Source: Pseudomonas sp. KU26590 (GTDB lineage Bacteria > Pseudomonadota > Gammaproteobacteria > Pseudomonadales > Pseudomonadaceae). From it: a DNA stretch of 64,000 nt. How positions within the stretch are numbered: position 1 is the stretch's first letter; every line of letters starts with the position of its first letter. Location: positions 3,377,501 to 3,441,500 of the forward strand of contig NZ_CP110644.1 in assembly GCF_026153515.1 (NCBI RefSeq), given 5' to 3'. Positions 1-9,546 of the stretch are shown here, piece by piece. Under the pieces are notes generated by a model. That model was not told the origin of the DNA and did no database searches. It was given only the letters and a program-made list of their open reading frames with translations. Both the position numbers and the translations under genes were made by a program.

Positions 1-239
1 GGCATGGCCTCGCCAACGTCGACAACATCGCCGTAGGACAACACCATCTTTAACCAGCCACCGGTGATTGCGTCTGCACGCACCGCCGGCGCGCTGCCAC
101 AGGTCGCCACCGTGTGCCACTGCTCGTCGTCTCGCAATATCAGGATGGCGCCCGACGCCCCGGTCAGATGGGAAGCCGCGTCCAGAAAATGACCCAAAAC
201 TTCATGATTCTTTAAACCGAGGTGAGCCTTGACGGCCAT
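1..239 (-). CDS. N-terminal fragment of a probable GAF-domain sensor protein (runs off left edge)
   Basis: An open minus-strand frame of 79 codons continues past base 1, so only the N-terminus is visible. The start at 239 is preferred over the in-frame ATG at 245 because an AGG lies 8 nt upstream of it but only 2 nt upstream of the other. The residues (helix with LGHFLDAAS, then GASGAILILRDDEQW and a VATCGSAPA strand) look like the beginning of a GAF ligand-binding domain, as found in histidine kinases and cyclic-di-GMP enzymes. The output domain is outside the window, so the function cannot be named. It is transcribed away from the chemoreceptor at 770. Confidence 0.5.
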   Translation of the reverse strand, partial: MAVKAHLGLKNHEVLGHFLDAASHLTGASGAILILRDDEQWHTVATCGSAPAVRADAITGGWLKMVLSYGDVVDVGEAM

Positions 240-304
240 GTGCATTACCTGAAAAAGGGGACGGGGTGCAAGGCGGTCATTCGACACCCGTAAAGATCGA
301 AAAG

Positions 305-342
305 ACCAGGAGCAGCCGGATAGAAGATCCGCGGCCCCTGGT
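305..342. other. Two-tier inverted repeat (hairpin)
   Basis: Outer arms ACCAGG (305-310) and CCTGGT (337-342) enclose inner arms GCCGGAT (315-321) and ATCC-GCGGC (327-335) around an AGAAG loop. There is no T-run on either side, so an intrinsic terminator is unlikely. It could be a leader structure for the minus-strand GAF gene or a protein site. Confidence 0.35.
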
Positions 343-584
343 GAGGCGCTAGCAGCTTCGGTATCGGCGAGTCGGCGAAGTTCAACAGGACGATCTGGCA
401 ACACCTGACTCGAATCCGGGGAATGAGTGCGGGCAGTCCATGATTTCAACCTAACATCATAGTGCCTGCGCACTGATGGGAAATATCACTCAATGGCACA
501 GGGTTCTAGCGTTGCACGCGCTTGGAGCCTGATGTCTGAAAGGTTCCAAAGTTATACAGGAAAAAATAAATGTACAACCCTGCC

Positions 585-612
585 TAAAGTTAATCGCACC
601 CTCTGCCGATGC
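585..612 (+). promoter_or_regulatory. Candidate sigma-28 (FliA) promoter of the chemoreceptor gene
   Basis: TAAAGTTA at 585-592 and GCCGATGC at 605-612 are 12 nt apart. The known FliA consensus is TAAAGTTT, 11 nt, GCCGATAA, so this differs by one spacer base and three bases in the boxes. Chemoreceptor genes are typical FliA targets. It lies about 160 nt upstream of the start at 770. Confidence 0.55.
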
Positions 613-769
613 GAATAGGCCAGCACATAAGCTTCGTCTGGCCGGGTCACTTGGAACTGGCTCTCAACCTCGCCCTGGATGACGACACCTTACCTTTGTA
701 GGCAACTGCGGTTGCCCGAACTATTTTTCGCCGGGCGGATTGATTGCGTGATGGCGTTTGAGGCTGGAA

Positions 770-2704
770 ATGGCAGTGGCATCGAGATTTTTAGACAACA
801 TCAAGGTTTCCCGGAAGCTGGGGATCGGCTTTGGCATTCTGCTGCTGGCCGTCCTGGCGGTGGCGTTCGTCGGTTACACCAGTAACAACCTCCTCGTGGA
901 TCGCCTGAACACTACGCGCTTGACCGGTACGCTCAATGATGCAGCGCAAGATATGCGCCTTTCCGAAAAACAGTACGAAGCGTCAGCTGATCAAGGCGCC
1001 CTTGACGCCTATCACACACAGCTCAGTGCGCTGCAAGCGCTGACCGCCCAGGCACTGCTGACGATGAAAAGGGCCGAGAGCCAACAAGCGCTGGCGCAAC
1101 TGCAAGCCAGTACCGCGTCTTACGATCAAAAGGTCAATCGCCTCGTAGACACCGACAAGTCCACCAGCGGTGCGCTGAAGCCGCTTGGAGCATTGTCCGA
1201 CAAGTTTGTCGACACCTTCTCCAGAATGCTTGAAACCACCACCGCCACCGCCTTGGGGCAACCCGGGGTCGAGCGTGTCACCGAGCTGCGCACGGTGGCC
1301 GACTTGCGCAATGGCATGACGATGTTTCGTCTCGTGCTGCGCCGCTACATCGCGGTTCAAGACACCACCAACAAAAAGCTGCTCATGGACACGACCGACT
1401 CGTTCCTGAGCAACATCAGCAAAGCCCGTACCAGCCTGCCTGCCGAACTGTCCAGCCAACTGGACGACGCCTATGCCGGGATGCGTCAGTACCGCGACGT
1501 GCTGGTTCAAGTCTCTGCTCTGTTCGAGCAGAAGCAGAGCCTGCGCCAGCAAGTGGATCAAGAAAGCGAGGCCATGGATAAAATCCTGACCGGCTTGATG
1601 GACACCCAGCAACGCCTGGCCCTTGCCGATCAACACGATGCATTGATTCAGGTGCTGATTCTGACCCTGTTTGCGCTGGTGGTAGGGCTCCTTGCTTCCG
1701 TCATCATCTCTCGTCAAATCACCACGCCGCTTGCGCTGACGGTCGATCTGGCACGCCGCATCGCCAAAGGCGACCTCACCGTGCAGGCCAAATCCACGCG
1801 CCGCGATGAGCTGGGCGACCTTCAGAATGCCGTGCAAGACATGGCGCAAAATCTCAACACGCTGGTGCAGGGCATCGGTGGTGGCGTGACCCGGATTTCG
1901 AGCTCTGCCGAGAAGCTGTCCGCCATGAGTGAGCAGACCAGCGCCGGTGTTCGTCAGCAAAAAGTCGAAGTGGACCAGGTGGCCACCGCCATGCATGAGA
2001 TGGCCTCCACGGTTCAGGAAGTGGCGCGCAACACCGCCGACGCGTCGGCCGCCGCAACCCTGGCCGAAGAGCAGGCACGTCATGGCAGCGCCGTGGTCAA
2101 GCAGGCCACGACGCAGATCAGCGAGCTCTCCCAGGCCATCGACGCATTGGGCGGCGCCATGAACGTGCTGACTCAAGACAGCGCGCAAATTGGCAAAGTC
2201 ATCGACGTGATTAAAGCGGTTGCCGAACAAACCAACTTGCTGGCACTCAACGCCGCCATCGAAGCCGCAAGGGCGGGGGAGCAGGGTCGTGGGTTCGCAG
2301 TGGTCGCCGACGAGGTCCGTTCACTGGCACAGCGCACGCAAGCCTCCACCCTGGAAATCGAAACATTGATCCTTGCTTTGCAGCAGGGTACCCAATCCGC
2401 CGCCAGCCTGATGGTGTCCAGCCGGGAACGAACACTGGACACGGTCGAACTGGCTCAGAAAGCCGAGCAGGCGATTGACCAGATCAACCACTCCATCGGC
2501 ACGATCCAGGAAATGAGCCTGCAGATATCCGCCGCCGTCGAGCAGCAAAGTGCCGTGGCCGAAGAAATCAATCGCAGTGTGCTGAGTGTTCGTGACGTCG
2601 CCGATCAGTCCGCGACAGCGAGCGAGGAGAGCGCAAGGGCGACCATTGAGTTGGCGTCTCTGGGGAGCGGTTTGCAAAAAATGACGTCGCATTTCAAAAC
2701 GTAA
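770..2704 (+). CDS. Methyl-accepting chemotaxis protein, transmembrane, helical periplasmic sensor
   Basis: Chemoreceptor of 644 residues. TM1 spans about residues 17-38, then about 250 residues of mostly helical periplasmic ligand domain, probably the bimodular HBM type judged by length and helix-rich Q/A-rich sequence. TM2 is about 291-313, followed by a HAMP domain and the cytoplasmic signalling domain. The hairpin tip ([19 protein letters not shown], about residues 486-505), which contacts CheA and CheW, is intact. The C-terminus lacks a CheR-binding pentapeptide. The ATG at 770 is preferred to the TTG at 758 because GAGG sits 6 nt before it. The ligand cannot be read from sequence. HBM receptors characterised in Pseudomonas bind organic acids or polyamines. 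Confidence 0.9.
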   Translation: MAVASRFLDNIKVSRKLGIGFGILLLAVLAVAFVGYTSNNLLVDRLNTTRLTGTLNDAAQDMRLSEKQYEASADQGALDAYHTQLSALQALTAQALLTMKRAESQQALAQLQASTASYDQKVNRLVDTDKSTSGALKPLGALSDKFVDTFSRMLETTTATALGQPGVERVTELRTVADLRNGMTMFRLVLRRYIAVQDTTNKKLLMDTTDSFLSNISKARTSLPAELSSQLDDAYAGMRQYRDVLVQVSALFEQKQSLRQQVDQESEAMDKILTGLMDTQQRLALADQHDALIQVLILTLFALVVGLLASVIISRQITTPLALTVDLARRIAKGDLTVQAKSTRRDELGDLQNAVQDMAQNLNTLVQGIGGGVTRISSSAEKLSAMSEQTSAGVRQQKVEVDQVATAMHEMASTVQEVARNTADASAAATLAEEQARHGSAVVKQATTQISELSQAIDALGGAMNVLTQDSAQIGKVIDVIKAVAEQTNLLALNAAIEAARAGEQGRGFAVVADEVRSLAQRTQASTLEIETLILALQQGTQSAASLMVSSRERTLDTVELAQKAEQAIDQINHSIGTIQEMSLQISAAVEQQSAVAEEINRSVLSVRDVADQSATASEESARATIELASLGSGLQKMTSHFKT

Positions 2705-2868
2705 GGCGCTCTGAACACAGTTGCCCGGCGAGCACATAACTGGAAGTAGGGCTTTGCACAAGTCCTGCCTCTGGGAACGCCATTCAACGTCGGACAGTGA
2801 ACGGCATTTGCTTATCACTTCCAGGGAAGGAGTCCCGCCCACTCAATACCCTTTAGCGGACCTGCCCC

Positions 2869-4635
2869 ATGAACAATAAATCCAATCCAACCGCCGAACT
2901 TGCCCAGGCCGGCGCTGACCTGAACTCCCTCCTGAGCGCAATCGACCGCTCCCAGGCCGTGATCGAATTCGATCTGCAGGGGAACGTGCTGTACGCCAAC
3001 CAGAATTTTCTCGAGTGCATGGGTTACGAGCTCGAAGAAATTCGTGGGCGCCATCACCGGCTGTTTTGCATGCCCGACTATGCGACCAGCAAGGAATACC
3101 TGATGTTCTGGGAGAAGCTGGGGACCGGCAGTTTTGACGCCGGCCAGTACCAGCGTCAGGCCAAGGACGGGCGCCAGATCTGGTTGCAGGCCACTTACAA
3201 TCCGGTGATGGACAACAATGGCAAGCCCTTCAAGATCGTCAAATTTGCCAGCGATGTCACTGAAGTGCGCAATCGCAATGCCGAATGGGAAAGCAAGATC
3301 GAGGCAATCGAGCGCTCCCAGGCGCTGATCGAGTTTACACCTGAAGGCTATGTGGTGACCGCCAACAGCAAGTTCCTCTCGGCCATGGGCTACACGCTGG
3401 ACGAAGTCGTGGGCCAACATCACCGGATGTTTTGTGAGCCGGAATACGCGGCTTCCCTGGTGTACCGCGAGTTTTGGGAGAAGCTCGGCAAGGGCGAGTA
3501 TGACTCCAACGAATACAAGCGCCTGAACAAAGACGGTCAGGATGTGTGGATTCAAGCGTCCTATAACCCGATTCTTGATGCTCAAGGCCAGACCTACAAG
3601 ATCGTGAAGTTCGCCACAGATGTCACCGACACCAAACTTCGCACGATGGAGCACGAAGGCAAGGTCAACGCCATTAACCGCGCCCAGGGCGTGATCGAGT
3701 TCGACCTGAGCGGCAATATTCTCTCGGCCAACGCTAACTTCCTGGATCTGGTGGGTTACCGGATGGAGGAATTGAAAGGCCGGCATCATTCGCTGTTTTG
3801 CGAACCCGAATACGTCAAGACCACGCCTTATCGTGAATTCTGGGGCGCGCTGAGCAGCGGCAAGTTTTTCACCGGGCGCTTCATGCGCATCAGCAAATAC
3901 GGCCAGAAAATCTGGATTCAGGCCACGTACAACCCGGTGTTCAATGCGGTGGGGCAACCCTACAAGGTGGTCAAATTCGCCACCGACATTACCGCTCAGG
4001 TGGAGCTCGAAGAAGCCATTGAAGCCAAGACCCAGGCGATGGATGACTCAGTCACCCGCCTGATGCAGGCCATCGCCGAAGTGGTCAAAACCACGGGCGA
4101 CGCCAACGATCAGGCACGCATTACCCAAGATGAAGCCCAGCGCGGTTCCCAGACCCTCAACGAGGCGTCGGAGGCGATGGACACCATCGGCAAGTCAGCC
4201 GAAGACATCCAGGAAATCATTGAGGTGATCAGTACGATCGCCGGCCAGACCAATATGCTCGCGTTCAACGCCGCGATTGAAGCGGCGCGGGCGGGTGAGC
4301 ATGGGCTGGGCTTCTCTGTGGTGGCCGATGAGGTGCGCAAGCTGGCTGAAAAGTCTTCGCAAGCCACCACCAAAATCAACAAATTGATTCAGGAGACGGT
4401 GCGCCGCATCAACTCCGGCAGCGAGATCTCCCGTAGCGCGGGCAGTGCGTTCGAGCGGATCGTTGCCGGGGTTGAAAAGACCAATGGCGCGATGACGACC
4501 ATCGGCGCGGCCACCCAGGAACAGCATCATCTGGCTGAACGGGTCGCTGAACTGATCGGCGAGCTCAACCGTATCAAGCTGGCAAACGGGTTGGGCAAAG
4601 GCTTGAGCGCCCCAGGCCAGGTTGAAAGCCTATGA
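2869..4635 (+). CDS. Soluble chemoreceptor with three tandem PAS domains (BdlA/Aer-like)
   Basis: 588 residues with no transmembrane segment or signal peptide, so a cytoplasmic receptor. Three PAS+PAC repeats occupy about residues 13-128, 139-251 and 261-373. Each carries the same G-x-HH-[RS]-[LM]-FC motif near 62, 184 and 306, and each PAC part ends in KIVKFA/KVVKFA-[ST]-D-[VI]-T. The signalling domain (about 390-570) is short but keeps the hairpin tip [20 protein letters not shown] (about 458-477). Two-PAS relatives include the biofilm dispersion protein BdlA and energy-taxis receptors. The conserved His pair could mark a shared cofactor site, but that is inference. Its stop codon overlaps the start of the triple-CheW gene by 4 nt, so the two are translationally coupled. 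Confidence 0.9.
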   Translation: MNNKSNPTAELAQAGADLNSLLSAIDRSQAVIEFDLQGNVLYANQNFLECMGYELEEIRGRHHRLFCMPDYATSKEYLMFWEKLGTGSFDAGQYQRQAKDGRQIWLQATYNPVMDNNGKPFKIVKFASDVTEVRNRNAEWESKIEAIERSQALIEFTPEGYVVTANSKFLSAMGYTLDEVVGQHHRMFCEPEYAASLVYREFWEKLGKGEYDSNEYKRLNKDGQDVWIQASYNPILDAQGQTYKIVKFATDVTDTKLRTMEHEGKVNAINRAQGVIEFDLSGNILSANANFLDLVGYRMEELKGRHHSLFCEPEYVKTTPYREFWGALSSGKFFTGRFMRISKYGQKIWIQATYNPVFNAVGQPYKVVKFATDITAQVELEEAIEAKTQAMDDSVTRLMQAIAEVVKTTGDANDQARITQDEAQRGSQTLNEASEAMDTIGKSAEDIQEIIEVISTIAGQTNMLAFNAAIEAARAGEHGLGFSVVADEVRKLAEKSSQATTKINKLIQETVRRINSGSEISRSAGSAFERIVAGVEKTNGAMTTIGAATQEQHHLAERVAELIGELNRIKLANGLGKGLSAPGQVESL

Positions 4636-6116
4636 GCGAGGCACTGGCTTTTGGGGTAGTCAAGCTGGGCGGGCTGGAAGTGGCCATCGACGCCCAGGCA
4701 CTGGAGCAGGTGATCAACTGGCCCAGCCGGCTGCAGCCTCATCCGCTGCAAGGCAGCGCATTGCTCGGCATGTTCAGCCTCCGCGGGAAGGCGCTGCCAT
4801 TGATCGAGCTGCGGTCGTTGCTGGGTGAGCATGATGTCTCCCGACACGATCCGTTGGAGATGGTTGCCATCGTCAACCATCAAGGTCGGCGCCTGGGCAT
4901 TGCGGTCAGTGGCGTCAGTGACGTGATGAAAGTCGAGGCGCGAAACCTGTGCCGTCTCGGCGGGGAGGGCACCGCGGTTGCTCTGCTGCCGGAACTTGCG
5001 ATGCTGGAAAACGAGCGAATGATTTACCGGCTCGACCTGGACGCGCTGTGTGGCCTGCCGCAGGTGTTGACGGCGCAGGCGGCGGATGTCGGCCACCTGG
5101 TGCAGGTGCAGGATCAATCCCAAGAGCTGCATCACTTGCTGTTGTTTGAGTGCGAAGGGAAGCGCTATGCCGTGGACGCGAAAGCGATTACCGAGCTGGT
5201 CGACCGCCCGGACATGCTGCCAAGCAAGTTGGGGGGCGATTACTGCCTGGGCGTCGTCAACCGCCGTGGCGTTGATGTGCCTGCCTTGAGCCTGAACCGG
5301 ATACTGGGCATTGAACGCCCGGCCGCTGCGCAGGCCCAGAACCAGCTGCTGGTGTTGACCTCGCGAGAGGGCTATCGCATCGGCCTGGTCTATGACCGCA
5401 TGATTTCGATCGTGCGCAAGCGTGCCCATGAAATCCTGCCGTTGCCCCGCTATGGGTTGCGAGAGCCCGGGATGTTTGCCGGTGTTGTGGGGCTGGAGAA
5501 CGGGGAACAAGCGTTGTTGCTTGAATACCGCGAGTTGCTGGAGCGCAAAGAGACGCTGAGTTTTGCCAGGATCTATCAGACCAGCGTGCCCAACCAGGAT
5601 GCGTCGGGCTCTCGTCTCGCGCAGATGAACCAGACGTGCCTGATGTTCCAGGCGGCCCAGCCGTTCGTGGTGCCGCTGGATCAAGTGCTGGAAATCCTGG
5701 ACATGCCCGAGCACTTTGTCCGGTTCGCGCAACAGCAGTCCCATCTGCTGGGCAGTTTCAATTTGCGTGGCGAGCAGATTCCGCTGGTCTGCCTGAGCAG
5801 TCTGGTAGAAGGCGCAACGCCTCCCGGCAATACGCTGGAACGCGTCCTGCTGGTCAAAGGCGAGCTTAATAGCTTCGGCCTTGTGGTCAACCGGACCGAC
5901 TCTATCGAAACCTTCACCCACCCGGCCTTCGAGCATCCCGAGGGGTGGGAGCAAAGCGTGAGGGTCAGGGGGTCAGTCAATGACCGCATGCGCAGCCTGG
6001 TGAGTATCGGCAAGGGTGATCAGGTGCGCTGGATGACGCTGATCAATCTGAGCAACATCGTCAAGGGACTGGAGATGGCCGCGATTGAGGCACAGACCCA
6101 GCGCCTCGCGGGTTGA
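4632..6116 (+). CDS. Protein composed of three CheW domains
   Basis: 494 residues forming three consecutive CheW-like beta-barrels, about 1-150, 155-315 and 325-485. Each has the family pattern of an N-terminal strand with a hydrophobic E-x-V/I motif followed by GxxxLRG/NRRG and IPL/LPL-type strands: LLGMFSLRGKALPLIEL, CLGVVNRRGVDVPAL and LLGSFNLRGEQIPLV. CheW couples receptors to CheA, and three linked copies could cross-link several receptor or kinase units. No CheA, CheR or CheB is nearby, so it must use a kinase encoded elsewhere. The 4-nt overlap with the triple-PAS receptor gene suggests a dedicated receptor-scaffold pair. Confidence 0.88.
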   Translation: MSEALAFGVVKLGGLEVAIDAQALEQVINWPSRLQPHPLQGSALLGMFSLRGKALPLIELRSLLGEHDVSRHDPLEMVAIVNHQGRRLGIAVSGVSDVMKVEARNLCRLGGEGTAVALLPELAMLENERMIYRLDLDALCGLPQVLTAQAADVGHLVQVQDQSQELHHLLLFECEGKRYAVDAKAITELVDRPDMLPSKLGGDYCLGVVNRRGVDVPALSLNRILGIERPAAAQAQNQLLVLTSREGYRIGLVYDRMISIVRKRAHEILPLPRYGLREPGMFAGVVGLENGEQALLLEYRELLERKETLSFARIYQTSVPNQDASGSRLAQMNQTCLMFQAAQPFVVPLDQVLEILDMPEHFVRFAQQQSHLLGSFNLRGEQIPLVCLSSLVEGATPPGNTLERVLLVKGELNSFGLVVNRTDSIETFTHPAFEHPEGWEQSVRVRGSVNDRMRSLVSIGKGDQVRWMTLINLSNIVKGLEMAAIEAQTQRLAG

Positions 6117-6143
6117 GCCAGGGGCATTTGCCTCGCTGACGCT

Positions 6144-6827
6144 TCACGCGTCAGTGAGCTGAAACCGATAGCCCACGCCATACAACGACTCAATGGGCGT
6201 CTCACCCGGGCAGGCCTGTTCCAGCTTGCGCCGCAGGTTGCGGATATGGCTGTCCACCGTGCGGTCAGTGACCACGCGGTGGTCGGAGTAGAGTTTGTCG
6301 AGCAGTTGATCACGGGAAAATACCCGCCCAGCTGAACGCGCGAAGGTGCTGAGCAGCCGCAGTTCAATGCGTGTCAGGTCCAGTTCGACACCATTGAGTG
6401 ACGCGCGGTGTTGTGCGTCATCAATCAGCAGTCGCGGTGCGACGCTGGTCAGCATTTGGGGGCCGCGGCGCAGGATGGCCTTGACCCGGGCAACCACCTC
6501 GCGGGGGCTGAACGGCTTCCAGATATAGTCGTCAGCGCCCAGTTCAAGGCCCCGCAGGCGGTCCATTTCTTCAACGCGGGCGGTGATCATGATGATCGGC
6601 ACGGCGCTGAAACCGCGCAGGTCCTGGCAGACTTGCATACCGTCACGCCCGGGCAGCATGAGGTCGAGCAAGATCAGGCGAGGTGCCTGGGCGCGCACGG
6701 TCGGCACCACTTGCAAGCCGTTGTCCAGGCACCGGGTCGGATAGCCCGCCGCGATCAGATAATCCTGCAGTAATGCGGCCAGCTTCGGTTCGTCTTCAAC
6801 AATGAGGATTGGGGAGTCGTCGGTCAT
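6144..6827 (-). CDS. baeR: OmpR-family response regulator, BaeR-like
   Basis: 227 residues: receiver domain about 1-120, winged-helix DNA-binding domain about 130-225. Phosphorylation apparatus visible: acidic pair E11/D12, phosphoacceptor D55 in LILLDLMLPG, T82 and K104. The stretch from GLELGADDY to VARVKAILRR and the ILIVEDEPKLAALL start match E. coli BaeR closely. The gene begins 3 nt after the sensor kinase stop, so they form one operon. BaeSR responds to envelope stress and activates exporter genes in enterobacteria; here the divergently transcribed RND pump at 8360-14072 is the obvious target. Assignment to BaeR specifically is by resemblance. Confidence 0.85.
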   Translation of the reverse strand: MTDDSPILIVEDEPKLAALLQDYLIAAGYPTRCLDNGLQVVPTVRAQAPRLILLDLMLPGRDGMQVCQDLRGFSAVPIIMITARVEEMDRLRGLELGADDYIWKPFSPREVVARVKAILRRGPQMLTSVAPRLLIDDAQHRASLNGVELDLTRIELRLLSTFARSAGRVFSRDQLLDKLYSDHRVVTDRTVDSHIRNLRRKLEQACPGETPIESLYGVGYRFQLTDA

Positions 6828-6830
6828 GGT

Positions 6831-8216
6831 TCAGATATTCCGTGGCAGATGCAGCGTCAGCCAAAGCCCACCGAGAGGCGAATGAGCGGCGCTGAGGCTG
6901 CCGCCATGGGCGAGGGCGATGCTGTGACAGATCGCCAGGCCCAGGCCGGCCCCGCCACTGGCACGGGCGCGCGACGATTCGCCGCGATAGAAACGTTCGA
7001 ACAGGCGCGGCAGCTGCTCGTCTGACACCCCAGGGCCGGAGTTCAGGAATTCGATGCAGACGTTGTCGCGATCAAGGACCGCCCGGATGTGGATCAGCCC
7101 GTTCGGGTCGGTGTAGCGCACGGTGTTTTCCAGCAGGTTGCAAAACAATTGCTGCAGGCGATTGGCATCGGCCGACAGTTCCAGGGGCTGGGACGGCAGG
7201 TCCAGTTCAACGCGCAGGTGCCGGGCGTTCAAGCGCTCCTGGAACATCGACACGCTGTCCTGCAACAGTTGATCGAGTGCGCAGGGCTTTTTTCGGTAGG
7301 TCAGTGCGCCGACATCCGCCAGGGACAGCTCATACAAGTCATCCACCAGTTTGCTGAGCATGCTGACCTCACCTTGCAATGACTTCATCGACTCTTGGTT
7401 GAGGGTGCGTACGCCATCTTCGATGGCCTCCAGCTCACCGCGCAATACTGACAACGGGGTGCGCAACTCGTGGGACACATCCGCCATGAACTCGCGACGC
7501 ATCTGCTCATTGCGTTCCAGGGTGTAGGCGAGCTGATTGAAATCACGGGCCAGTTGACCCACTTCGTCATTGGAGGCCACCACCACCCGACCACTGTAGT
7601 CGCCGCTGGCCAGGCGATGGGTTGCGGCGGCCACCCGTTTGACCGGCTCCAGCAGTGTGCGGGCGATCCACCAGGCAATCAGCATCGCCAGCAGCAGCGA
7701 AAAGGCCCCCATGACCAGGCTGGTGCGCAACTGGTATTGCTGGAACCGTTCGCCGCCCGCTTCCGTCACGCTCTGGAACGGGGTAACAGCCAGCCAGCCG
7801 ACGGTTTCATCCGCTACCACGATCGGGCGTAACAGGGCGTCGTTGCCGATGTCCGGGTAGCCGTTCACGCGTTTTTTGTGTTTATCCAGCAACGCGATGC
7901 GAAACAAGGCCCCCGTCAGGTCCGAGGCCAGGGGTGTGCGCAAGTCGTTCTTCGCCGGATCCTCGCCGAGTTCAGGCCGCATGATGTCAAACCAGCGGTC
8001 CGGCTGGTTGCGCAGGAACTCCCAGTTTCCCTCACGCGCGTAGGCACTTTCCAGACGCGGTAACACCGGCGCCATGCGGTCCAGCGCCTGCTCATTGAGA
8101 TAGCCCAGAAAGCCCCGGCCAAAACTCCAGCCCGTCGCCAGGCCCATGCTCAGGATGACCAGCAGCGCGCCGGCCAGTACCGCAATAAACAGCTTGGTGG
8201 AAATACTCAACTTCAT
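6831..8216 (-). CDS. baeS: Membrane sensor histidine kinase, BaeS-like
   Basis: 461 residues. TM1 is about residues 9-29, a periplasmic sensor of about 135 residues follows, TM2 is about 165-186, then HAMP (about 186-240), the dimerisation/phosphoacceptor helix with H249 in DVSHELRTPLSVLRGE, and an ATPase domain with the N box (CNLLENTVRY), G1 (SGPGVSDE) and G2 (GGAGLGLAIC) motifs. All catalytic boxes are intact. It is the first gene of the kinase-regulator operon. No good ribosome-binding site precedes the ATG, so the start is less certain than the rest. The 143-bp gap to the divergent pump operon contains AAGATT and AATCTT arms 14 nt apart (8266-8291), a possible regulator site. Confidence 0.85.
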   Translation of the reverse strand: MKLSISTKLFIAVLAGALLVILSMGLATGWSFGRGFLGYLNEQALDRMAPVLPRLESAYAREGNWEFLRNQPDRWFDIMRPELGEDPAKNDLRTPLASDLTGALFRIALLDKHKKRVNGYPDIGNDALLRPIVVADETVGWLAVTPFQSVTEAGGERFQQYQLRTSLVMGAFSLLLAMLIAWWIARTLLEPVKRVAAATHRLASGDYSGRVVVASNDEVGQLARDFNQLAYTLERNEQMRREFMADVSHELRTPLSVLRGELEAIEDGVRTLNQESMKSLQGEVSMLSKLVDDLYELSLADVGALTYRKKPCALDQLLQDSVSMFQERLNARHLRVELDLPSQPLELSADANRLQQLFCNLLENTVRYTDPNGLIHIRAVLDRDNVCIEFLNSGPGVSDEQLPRLFERFYRGESSRARASGGAGLGLAICHSIALAHGGSLSAAHSPLGGLWLTLHLPRNI

Positions 8217-8359
8217 GGAGGCGGGCCGGTAAGAAGGGATGGGGCATTTAGGCCCTGACCAAAGAAAGATTCAAGCCGGCCGGGCAATCTTCAATTTTCC
8301 TGCACATTTGCCTTGCACGATGGCGCCGACTCAAGCCATTCCGTTTTGCAGAGGCAGCT

Positions 8360-9544
8360 ATGTCGACGAAAATACTCGCCAAATTCCTGGTAACCGCCGC
8401 GGTTCTCCTGTCCCTGATCATTCTGGTTCTGCTGGGCGGCTGCTCTGGCGGCGAGCCTGCACCGCAAGCGGTGATCCCGAAAGTCTCGGTCATCAGCATC
8501 AAACCCCAGAGCCAGGTGCTGACCACTGAGCTGGCGGGGCGCACCCAGGCGTTCATGGTGGCGCAGATTCGTCCGCAGGTCGGTGGCATCGTCCAGCGGC
8601 GTCTGTTTGTCGAGGGTGCGGATGTCAAGGTCGGGCAAGCGCTGTACCAACTGGATGCGGCGTCTTATACCGCCGCTCTGGCGCAGGCTCAGGCAAGTCT
8701 GGCCAAGTACCGCGCCACGCTCAATTCAGCGCAGGCCACGGCCAGGCGCAACGCCGGGCTGGTGAAAATCAATGCCATCAGCCAGCAAGACAATGAAGAC
8801 GCTCAGGCGACCTTGTTGACGGCCGCCGCCGACGTAAAAGTCGCCGAGGCCGAAGTCCAGACCGCCCGGATCAATCTGGCTTACACCCGTATCACCTCGC
8901 CGGTCAGCGGACGGATTGAAACCTCCACCGTGACCCCGGGGGCGTTGGTGGTGGCCAATCAGGACAGCGCGTTGACGACGGTGCAGCAACTCGATCCGAT
9001 CTATGTGGACGTTACCCAGTCGACCACCGAACTGCTGCGGCTCAAGCGTGACCTGGCCAGCGGCGCCTTGCAGTCCAGCGGCGAGGGCGAGGCACGCATC
9101 AGCCTGAAACTCGACGATGGCAGCACCTACAACCACGAGGGACGGCTCAAGGTCAGCGGCGTGAGTGTCAACGAGGGCACGGGCACCGTCACGCTACGCG
9201 CTGAGTTCGCCAACCCGGATCATCTGCTGTTGTCGGGCATGTATGTCCGCGGGGTGCTGGAGCAGGCGCGCAATGACCAGGCCATTCTGGTGCCGCAAAA
9301 GGCCGTGAACCGCAGCGCCAGCGGCGTGACCACGGCGTTGTTGGTGGTCGACGGCAAGGTGGAACAACGTGAACTGACCATCGACCGCGCCGTGGGTAAT
9401 CAGTGGTGGGTCACGGTTGGCCTGAAGGCGGGTGATCAGTTGATTGTCGAGGGCGGACAAAAAGTCCGTGCCGGGGCCGCCGTCCAGGTGCAGGACGCGA
9501 GTGATCAGGCCGCCACACCGTCCACCCCCGTGAAGGAGGGTTGA
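8360..9544 (+). CDS. RND efflux periplasmic adaptor lipoprotein (MexA/AcrA family)
   Basis: 394 residues. A hydrophobic signal ends in the lipobox LGGC (lipidated Cys28), so the protein is anchored to the inner membrane from the periplasmic side. The usual adaptor order is visible: biotinyl-lipoyl half motif ([19 protein letters not shown]), an alpha-helical hairpin rich in Ala and Gln (about 95-165), the second lipoyl half ([13 protein letters not shown]), then beta-barrel and membrane-proximal domains. It bridges the RND pump encoded 2 nt downstream and the outer-membrane channel. First gene of a three-gene efflux operon divergent from baeSR. Substrates cannot be predicted. Confidence 0.93.
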   Translation: MSTKILAKFLVTAAVLLSLIILVLLGGCSGGEPAPQAVIPKVSVISIKPQSQVLTTELAGRTQAFMVAQIRPQVGGIVQRRLFVEGADVKVGQALYQLDAASYTAALAQAQASLAKYRATLNSAQATARRNAGLVKINAISQQDNEDAQATLLTAAADVKVAEAEVQTARINLAYTRITSPVSGRIETSTVTPGALVVANQDSALTTVQQLDPIYVDVTQSTTELLRLKRDLASGALQSSGEGEARISLKLDDGSTYNHEGRLKVSGVSVNEGTGTVTLRAEFANPDHLLLSGMYVRGVLEQARNDQAILVPQKAVNRSASGVTTALLVVDGKVEQRELTIDRAVGNQWWVTVGLKAGDQLIVEGGQKVRAGAAVQVQDASDQAATPSTPVKEG

Positions 9545-9546
9545 AC

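Larger units (their letters stand above)
240..769. other. 530-bp intergenic region between divergent GAF-protein and chemoreceptor genes
   Basis: No convincing gene is present. It holds a hairpin at 305-342 and a sigma-28-like promoter at 585-612. A short open frame at 679-885 overlaps the chemoreceptor start in another frame and has no recognisable product. Confidence 0.6.

Noticed and set aside
679..885. A 68-codon open frame overlapping the start of the chemoreceptor gene.
   Set aside because: It overlaps the chemoreceptor in another frame, has no ribosome site of note and no recognisable sequence.
983..2230. A 415-codon minus-strand open frame inside the first chemoreceptor gene, with similar long ones at 2815-3957, 4527-5954 and 10501-11616.
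   Set aside because: All mirror strong plus-strand coding regions and give low-complexity, His/Gln/Arg-rich translations with no recognisable domain.
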